Positions 58,942 to 64,000 of a stretch of DNA of 64,000 bases are shown one piece after another. The position numbers and the translations under genes were made by a program. The notes under the pieces were generated by a model. It was not told where the DNA came from, ran no database searches, and saw only the letters and a program-made list of their open reading frames with translations. Source of the DNA: Rhodococcus sp. BP22. GTDB lineage: Bacteria; Actinomycetota; Actinomycetes; Mycobacteriales; Mycobacteriaceae. Each line of letters begins with the position of its first letter. Position 1 is the stretch's first letter. Where the stretch lies: positions 124,001-188,000 of the forward strand of contig NZ_JACFTB010000008.1 of the NCBI RefSeq assembly GCF_014281965.1, given 5' to 3'.

Positions 58942-59757
58942 TCAACTGGTTTCGACGGTCCTGGCCAGTCGAGGGATCGGGACGGGGATCGCGTCGAGCA
59001 GTGTGCGGGTGTATTGCTCCTGCGGATTCGCGAAGACGTCCGCCACCACGCCCGACTCCACGATTTTACCTGCAGCCATCACCAGTACCCGGTCTGCGAT
59101 CACCTCGATCAGAGCAAGGTCGTGGCCGATGAACAGGTAGGCCAACCCCAGCTCGTCCTGCAGGTCGCGGAGCAGGTTGAGCACCTGCGCGCGCACCGAG
59201 ACGTCCAATGCAGCCACCGGCTCGTCGCAGACGATCATCTTCGGGCTCAGCGTCAGCGCCCTGGCGATCGCGACACGCTGAAGTTGCCCGCCGGACAGCT
59301 CCGATGGGTAGCGGTCGAGGTAGCGAGAGCCGATGTGCACCTTGCTCAACAGCTCGCGCACCGCCTTCGCACGCGCGGCCCGATCGAGATCGGTGTGCAC
59401 GACCAACGGCTCGGCGACAGCTTCCCCGATGGTCATCCGAGGGTTCAGGCAACTGTGGGGATCCTGGAAGATCATCTGCATTCCACGTCGCATCTGACGC
59501 AGTGCTGCTGGTTTGGCAGCACGCACATCTTCACCGTCGAAGATGATCGTGCCGGTATCGGGCTCGATCAACCGCAGCACGATGCGCCCGACCGTCGACT
59601 TGCCCGCGCCGGATTCCCCGACGACGGCCAGACATTCGCCAGCCTCGAGCGTGAAACTGACGTCGCTGACCGAGGGGGCGCCCGGTTTCGGCCGACCCCA
59701 CCAGTTTCGTCCCGAGTCGAAGGTCTTGGACACGTTCGATACTTCGAGAAGGCTCAT
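58942..59757 (-). CDS. Oligopeptide-type ABC transporter ATPase (DppF/OppF-like)
   Basis: A 271-residue ATPase with Walker A VVGESGAGKSTVGR, signature ELSGGQLQRVAIARAL, Walker B MIVCDEPVAALDVSVRAQ and IFQDPHSCLNPRMT. The start MSLLEVSNV overlaps the DppD-like stop as TGATG. With the other four genes it forms a complete Dpp/Opp-type importer. Its location at the head of a catabolic operon suggests uptake of the pathway substrate, not necessarily a peptide. Confidence 0.92.
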   Translation of the reverse strand: MSLLEVSNVSKTFDSGRNWWGRPKPGAPSVSDVSFTLEAGECLAVVGESGAGKSTVGRIVLRLIEPDTGTIIFDGEDVRAAKPAALRQMRRGMQMIFQDPHSCLNPRMTIGEAVAEPLVVHTDLDRAARAKAVRELLSKVHIGSRYLDRYPSELSGGQLQRVAIARALTLSPKMIVCDEPVAALDVSVRAQVLNLLRDLQDELGLAYLFIGHDLALIEVIADRVLVMAAGKIVESGVVADVFANPQEQYTRTLLDAIPVPIPRLARTVETS

Positions 59758-60812
59758 CAGATCGTCACCCCGGCAAGTGTCAGTTCGGAGGCGCGCACGC
59801 AACGCGCATGGCTGGTGCCGTCCACCTGAGTCATCGACGGATGCACCGCATCGCACAGGCCCGGCTTCGCGTACTCACAGCGATCGAAGAACCGGCAGCC
59901 CGACGGCCAGTCCGCGGCGGCGGGAATGCCACCGGGAATGGCGGAGAGCCGACGCCGTGTGCCGGAGTTCGGCTGCGGGATGGAGGCAAGCAGGCCCGAG
60001 GTGTACGGGTGAGCCGGCCGGAAGAATACGTCGTCGATCGTGCCCTCTTCGGCGCTCTCGCCGGCGTACATGACGATTACCTTCTGGCACAGTTCGGCGA
60101 CGACGGCGAGGTCGTGGCTGACGAACAGCATCGCGACACCCGTCTGCTCCTGCAGATCTCGAAGCAAGGACAGGATTGTCGCCTGCACCGTCACATCCAG
60201 TGCGGTGGTCGGCTCGTCGGCGATGAGCATTCGAGGATTGCTGGCCATCACCATCGCGATCATGACCCGCTGGCACATGCCGCCGCTGAACGCATGCGGA
60301 TATTCTTTGACTCGGTCTGCGGCCCGGGGGATCTGAACCAATTCCAACATTTCGACGGCTTTCGCCATCGCGGCCTTGCGTCCCAGTCCGAGGTGTCGGC
60401 GGACCGATTCGGCGATCTGGTCACCCACGGTGAACGCCGGATTGAGGCTACGAATCGGCTGCTGGAAGATCATTCCCATTCCGCCGCCGCGAAGGTCCCG
60501 CCAGACGCGGTCAGGTGCCGCGGTCAGATCCTGGCCGTCGAACACCACCTTGGAGCCCGGTGCGAGCCTGCCACCGGTTCTGCCGGTCAACCCCATCAGT
60601 GCCAGCGAGGTCACGGTCTTACCCGAACCGGATTCACCGACCAATGCGACGGATTCACCGGCGGCGAGGTCGAAGGAGACCCCGTCCACTGCGGTCAGCC
60701 ACTTTCCGCGACCCGCGGGGAATTGCACCGTGAGGTCCTGGACCTGCAGGAGCGGTGAGTCTTTCCGGGCGGAGCTTTCCATCGAGTTCTTGTCAAGCAT
60801 CTTCGCTACCAC
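59757..60812 (-). CDS. Oligopeptide-type ABC transporter ATPase (DppD/OppD-like)
   Basis: A 351-residue ATPase with Walker A LVGESGSGKTVTSLAL, signature FSGGMCQRVMIAM, Walker B LIADEPTTALDVTVQA and the C-terminal oligopeptide extension CRFFDRCEYAKPGLCDAVHP whose cysteines can bind an Fe-S cluster. GTG at 60812 is preceded by GAGGAG and overlaps the permease gene by 20 nt. Confidence 0.92.
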   Translation of the reverse strand: MVAKMLDKNSMESSARKDSPLLQVQDLTVQFPAGRGKWLTAVDGVSFDLAAGESVALVGESGSGKTVTSLALMGLTGRTGGRLAPGSKVVFDGQDLTAAPDRVWRDLRGGGMGMIFQQPIRSLNPAFTVGDQIAESVRRHLGLGRKAAMAKAVEMLELVQIPRAADRVKEYPHAFSGGMCQRVMIAMVMASNPRMLIADEPTTALDVTVQATILSLLRDLQEQTGVAMLFVSHDLAVVAELCQKVIVMYAGESAEEGTIDDVFFRPAHPYTSGLLASIPQPNSGTRRRLSAIPGGIPAAADWPSGCRFFDRCEYAKPGLCDAVHPSMTQVDGTSHARCVRASELTLAGVTI

Positions 60813-61680
60813 TTCGGCTCCTCACCATCGCTCGTCGCACACCGTCACCGAGGTAGGTGAAAGCAAGTACTGCCAGGAAGATCATGACCCCGGGCGGCCA
60901 CACGAGATACGGGGCGAGCTGCATATTCGATGCCGCGGTGCTGAGCATGGAACCCCAGCTCGCGGCCGGTGCCTTTGCGCCGAGACCCAAGAAGCTCAAC
61001 GAGGCCTCGGCGGCAACGGCCGAACCGAGAGACACCGAAATCACCAGCACCACGGGCGGCATCACATTCGGCAGAATGTGCCGCACGATCACGCGGATCG
61101 GCCGACATCCCAGTGCCACAGCGGATTCGATGTACGTCTCATGTCGCACGTCCATCGTGGAGGCCCTCGAGACACGGAAGAACCGCGGCGTCATGACCAA
61201 TCCGACGGCAACCATCGCATTGGTGATTCCGGAGCCGAGTACCGCCACGATGGTGATTGCCAAAACCAATGCAGGTGCACTCATCAGCGCATCCATGATT
61301 CTGGTCAGCACGGTGTCGATCCAACCGCCGACGTAACCGGCGATCACACCCAACGGCAGCCCGAGGACCAATGCAAGGCCCACCGCCTGCAGTGCAGCAG
61401 TCAACGAAATTCGAGCGCCGAAGATCAACCGGCTCAACGCATCCCGACCGTAGTCATCGGTGCCCAGCCAGTGCTCGGCACTCGGCGGCGAGAGCCTGTC
61501 GAGCAGGTCTTGCGTGTACGGGTCGTACGGGGCGATCCATGGCGCGAAGATGGCCATCAATGCCAGGGCAACTACGAATACCAGAGCGATCAGGGCAGCT
61601 GGCCGTCGGCGCATCCCGCTGAGCACACCACCGGTTTTCCGCGGCGCGGTCTTCGACTCTTCGTCTGACTGCGTTGTCAT
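60793..61680 (-). CDS. Oligopeptide-type ABC transporter permease (DppC-like)
   Basis: A 295-residue permease. It has an N-terminal span after a basic region, then HWLGTDDYGRDALSRLIFGA (DppC signature), and the EAA loop SAVALGCRPIRVIVRHILPN. Six spans are expected. It overlaps the DppB-like gene as ATGA. Confidence 0.93.
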   Translation of the reverse strand: MTTQSDEESKTAPRKTGGVLSGMRRRPAALIALVFVVALALMAIFAPWIAPYDPYTQDLLDRLSPPSAEHWLGTDDYGRDALSRLIFGARISLTAALQAVGLALVLGLPLGVIAGYVGGWIDTVLTRIMDALMSAPALVLAITIVAVLGSGITNAMVAVGLVMTPRFFRVSRASTMDVRHETYIESAVALGCRPIRVIVRHILPNVMPPVVLVISVSLGSAVAAEASLSFLGLGAKAPAASWGSMLSTAASNMQLAPYLVWPPGVMIFLAVLAFTYLGDGVRRAMVRSRSGSEDA

Positions 61681-62618
61681 GAGCGAACTTTCGGATTGAA
61701 GTAGCCGTAGGAGATATCTACCAGAAGGTTCACCAGCACCACCACGATCGTGGTGAACAAGACGAAGCCCAACAGCACCGGGATGTCGTGGTTCTGCACG
61801 CTGTCGACAGCGAGACTGCCCAGTCCGGGCATGCCGTAGATGATCTCGATGGTCACGGCACCGCCGAGCACCTCGGAGACTCGAAAGCCCAGAACGGTGA
61901 CCACGGGGATGCATGCGTTCTTGAGTGCATGCTTGAACATCACGCTGGTCTTGGACAACCCGCGGGCCTCGGCGTTGAGAATGTAATCGCTCTCGAGCAC
62001 CTTGCCGAGCGCGGACCGCAGCTGCAACGTCACTTCGGCGGCGGGCAGTAGCGCCAACGCTATGCCCGGTAGCACCAGGTGTTGCAGCCACGGGACCACG
62101 CCCTCGGACAAGGGTACGTAGCCGAACGCGGGAAAGATCTGGTTGCTCACTGCGAACAGTGAAACCAGGACCAGCCCGAACCAGAACGCGGGGATTGCAA
62201 TGGCGATGGATGCCACCACGTTGACCGCTCGATCGATAACCCCGCCCGGCCGGATGGCCGCCACGATGCCGAGAAGCCCGCCGACCAGTATCGCGATGAC
62301 CATCGCGAAGAGAACCAACGACATCGTGGTGGCCATCCGGCGGCTGATCAGCTCGGTGACCGACTGGTTCGACAGGAACGACATGCCCAGATCGCCGTGA
62401 AGTACCCCGCCGACCCAGTCCACGTAGCGAACGAACACATTGTCGTCGAGTCGCAGATTCTCGCGAATCGCCGCCAACCGCTCGGGAGTGGGGTTCTCAC
62501 CGGCGAGTACGACGGCGGGATCTCCCGGAGTGAGGTCGATCAGCACGAAAATCAGAAACGGCACTATCAGCAGCAGCGGCACTGCGGCCAGCAGTCGCCG
62601 GCCTCCGTATCGCAACAT
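61677..62618 (-). CDS. Oligopeptide-type ABC transporter permease (DppB-like)
   Basis: A 313-residue permease. LRYGGRRLLAAVPLLLIVPF and LIDLTPGDPAVVLAGENPTP open the protein as in DppB. The EAA loop is ARGLSKTSVMFKHALKNACI. Six spans. It lies 45 nt after the binding-protein gene. Confidence 0.93.
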   Translation of the reverse strand: MLRYGGRRLLAAVPLLLIVPFLIFVLIDLTPGDPAVVLAGENPTPERLAAIRENLRLDDNVFVRYVDWVGGVLHGDLGMSFLSNQSVTELISRRMATTMSLVLFAMVIAILVGGLLGIVAAIRPGGVIDRAVNVVASIAIAIPAFWFGLVLVSLFAVSNQIFPAFGYVPLSEGVVPWLQHLVLPGIALALLPAAEVTLQLRSALGKVLESDYILNAEARGLSKTSVMFKHALKNACIPVVTVLGFRVSEVLGGAVTIEIIYGMPGLGSLAVDSVQNHDIPVLLGFVLFTTIVVVLVNLLVDISYGYFNPKVRS

Positions 62619-62663
62619 GGCTTGCCTCTCGGGTCGAGATAATCGGACGGGGTGAGACGGGTG

Positions 62664-64000
62664 CTACTTGACCATTGCGACCGTGCGGATATCGAAGGTG
62701 CCGGTATTGGCCCAAGGCATGTTTTCCGCGTCGACGACCTTGTCGGAGTAGATGGTCGCGTTCGTCTGGTGGCAGATCGGAACGAACAGCGCCTCTTTCA
62801 ACACCATCGCCCAGATTTCCTTGTACAGCACAGCGCGATCATCTTGTGCCAGTGTCGGATCCGCAGCCTGCTTTGCCTTCGCGGCAATCTCGGGGTTGCC
62901 GTTACCGAAGCCGTAGGCGCCGGTGACGTAGGTTTCCACCGTCTCCTCCGGGTCGATCTTCGGGCTGAAGCTGTTGGTGACCATTGCCTCGAAATCACCG
63001 GCGATGAATCGCGGCTCCGTCTGGGTGATCGGGGCCGGGTTCAGGGTCGCGTTGAATCCCACCTGCGAGAGCTGCGACTGGATCACGTTGGCAGGCTTCT
63101 CGGTGTTCGTTCCTGCCGCGAAAGTAAGGGCAATCGTCGGCGATCCGCCGGCAAGCTTCTTGGCCTCGGCCTCGTCGTAGGTGTAGGGGTACTCGTAGGA
63201 GCCGTCCGCGGGCCAGCTGCTCTCTGGGTACATCTGCTGGTACGGGGTGCAGGTATCGGAGAACAGCGCGCTGATGGCTGCCGGATCGATCGCCCGCGCC
63301 GCGGCCTGTCGAACGGCCGGGTCGGTCAAGTCACCCTGCGCGCGCATCATCAAGCCGAGGACATTTCGGAACTCGACTTCTTCGACACCCAAGGAACTCT
63401 GCTTGGCAAGGCTCTGCGCCTCCACGATCTCGTTCGCCGAGCTGACCCAGGTCAGATCCGTCGCACCGGTACGCACACCGTTGAGCCGCGTCGATGCGTC
63501 GGGCATTCCGACGATCTCGATACCCTTCAGACGGCCGGCCTTCTCGTCCCAATAGTCCTCGTCCGCGCGGGTCAGCGTCAGCGACTCCTGCGGAATGTAA
63601 GCGGAGACGACGTACGGGCCGGAACCCGACTTGCCGGGATCGTTCTGGATGTCGGTGCCGGCTTCGATCGTCTTGGGACTGATCATCATTCCCACATTGG
63701 TGCCGAACACACTCGGCAGTTCCACGCCGGAGCCGGGAGCGAGGTTGAGGCGCACCGTGGTGGGATCGACGACGTCGACCGTGGTGATGTCACTGAGCGA
63801 TTTCACCACTGTGCTGCCGGGCAAGGTCTTGCCGCGCTGGATGTTCGCGGCCACAGCTGCGGCGTCGAACGGCGTGCCGTCGTTGAAGGTGACGTCGTCG
63901 CGCAGTGCGAGTTCCAAGTAGGAACCGTCCGGAGCGAATTCCCACGATGCGGCAAGGCCGGGTACCACGTTGTCGTCACCGTCGATCATCGTCAGACGAT
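62664..64000 (-). CDS. Oligopeptide-type ABC substrate-binding protein (start beyond the right edge)
   Basis: The window contains 445 codons; the reading frame stays open to base 64000, and the signal peptide lies outside. NVVPGLAASWEFAPDG and YLELALRDDVTFNDGTPFDA are family 5 (DppA/OppA) motifs. VEFRNVLGLMMRAQGDLTDP and VRQAAARAIDPAAI follow. The ligand is not predictable. It heads the importer genes and, through them, the catabolic operon. Confidence 0.93.
   Translation of the reverse strand, partial: RLTMIDGDDNVVPGLAASWEFAPDGSYLELALRDDVTFNDGTPFDAAAVAANIQRGKTLPGSTVVKSLSDITTVDVVDPTTVRLNLAPGSGVELPSVFGTNVGMMISPKTIEAGTDIQNDPGKSGSGPYVVSAYIPQESLTLTRADEDYWDEKAGRLKGIEIVGMPDASTRLNGVRTGATDLTWVSSANEIVEAQSLAKQSSLGVEEVEFRNVLGLMMRAQGDLTDPAVRQAAARAIDPAAISALFSDTCTPYQQMYPESSWPADGSYEYPYTYDEAEAKKLAGGSPTIALTFAAGTNTEKPANVIQSQLSQVGFNATLNPAPITQTEPRFIAGDFEAMVTNSFSPKIDPEETVETYVTGAYGFGNGNPEIAAKAKQAADPTLAQDDRAVLYKEIWAMVLKEALFVPICHQTNATIYSDKVVDAENMPWANTGTFDIRTVAMVK

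Overview
The window is actinobacterial, most probably Rhodococcus or a close Nocardiales relative. The evidence is high G+C, frequent GTG starts, several apparent leaderless transcripts, mycobacterial-type gene order (clpC, lysS, coaX-panD-panC, folK-folB-folP-folE, ftsH, then hpt, tilS, a DUF2342-type metalloprotease, dacB and ppa), a SAM-IV riboswitch and mycofactocin-type dehydrogenases. Assignments come from reading the translated sequence; no database search was possible.

Region 1 (1-16.3 kb, minus strand) is housekeeping. It holds the start of an MFS gene, clpC, lysS, a rhodanese and cysteine dioxygenase pair behind a tiny cysteine-rich upstream ORF, coaX, panD, panC, a DUF2520 protein, two membrane proteins, folK-folB-folP-folE and ftsH. 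lsr2, which sits between lysS and clpC in mycobacteria, is absent there. Region 2 (16.5-23.6 kb) has a membrane Ser/Thr kinase on plus, hpt, tilS, a metalloprotease and dacB on minus, and ppa on plus. Region 3 (23.7-28.2 kb) is mixed: PAS, MarR, dienoyl-CoA-isomerase-like, DUF6480, TetR with a divergent membrane protein, and YbaK.

Region 4 (28.2-36.1 kb) is the most distinctive. A SAM-IV riboswitch precedes a cysteine desulfurase on minus. Divergent to it is a 1309-residue single-module NRPS with the architecture of epsilon-poly-L-lysine synthetase. Its adenylation pocket reads like a lysine code, and it is translationally coupled to an M1 metallopeptidase. A 68-nt near-perfect palindrome closes that operon.

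Region 5 (36.1-45.8 kb) carries a GntR/MFS pair, a cupredoxin, DUF2752 and small membrane proteins, a DyP peroxidase with a PCu(A)C copper chaperone, and a BtuFCD-like ABC operon that includes a FhuF-like Fe-S protein and sits behind a cobalamin riboswitch. Region 6 (45.8-64 kb, minus) has a GAF activator and an IclR regulator. They are followed by a tightly packed 16-gene catabolic run: oligopeptide-type ABC importer, two acyl-CoA dehydrogenases, two class III CoA-transferases, two MaoC proteins, an Ltp2-like thiolase-fold protein, DUF35, two mycofactocin-type SDRs and a Baeyer-Villiger monooxygenase. The set resembles the cholesterol side-chain (igr) logic of retro-aldol cleavage, joined to a ketone-oxidising front end. 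The substrate cannot be read from sequence.
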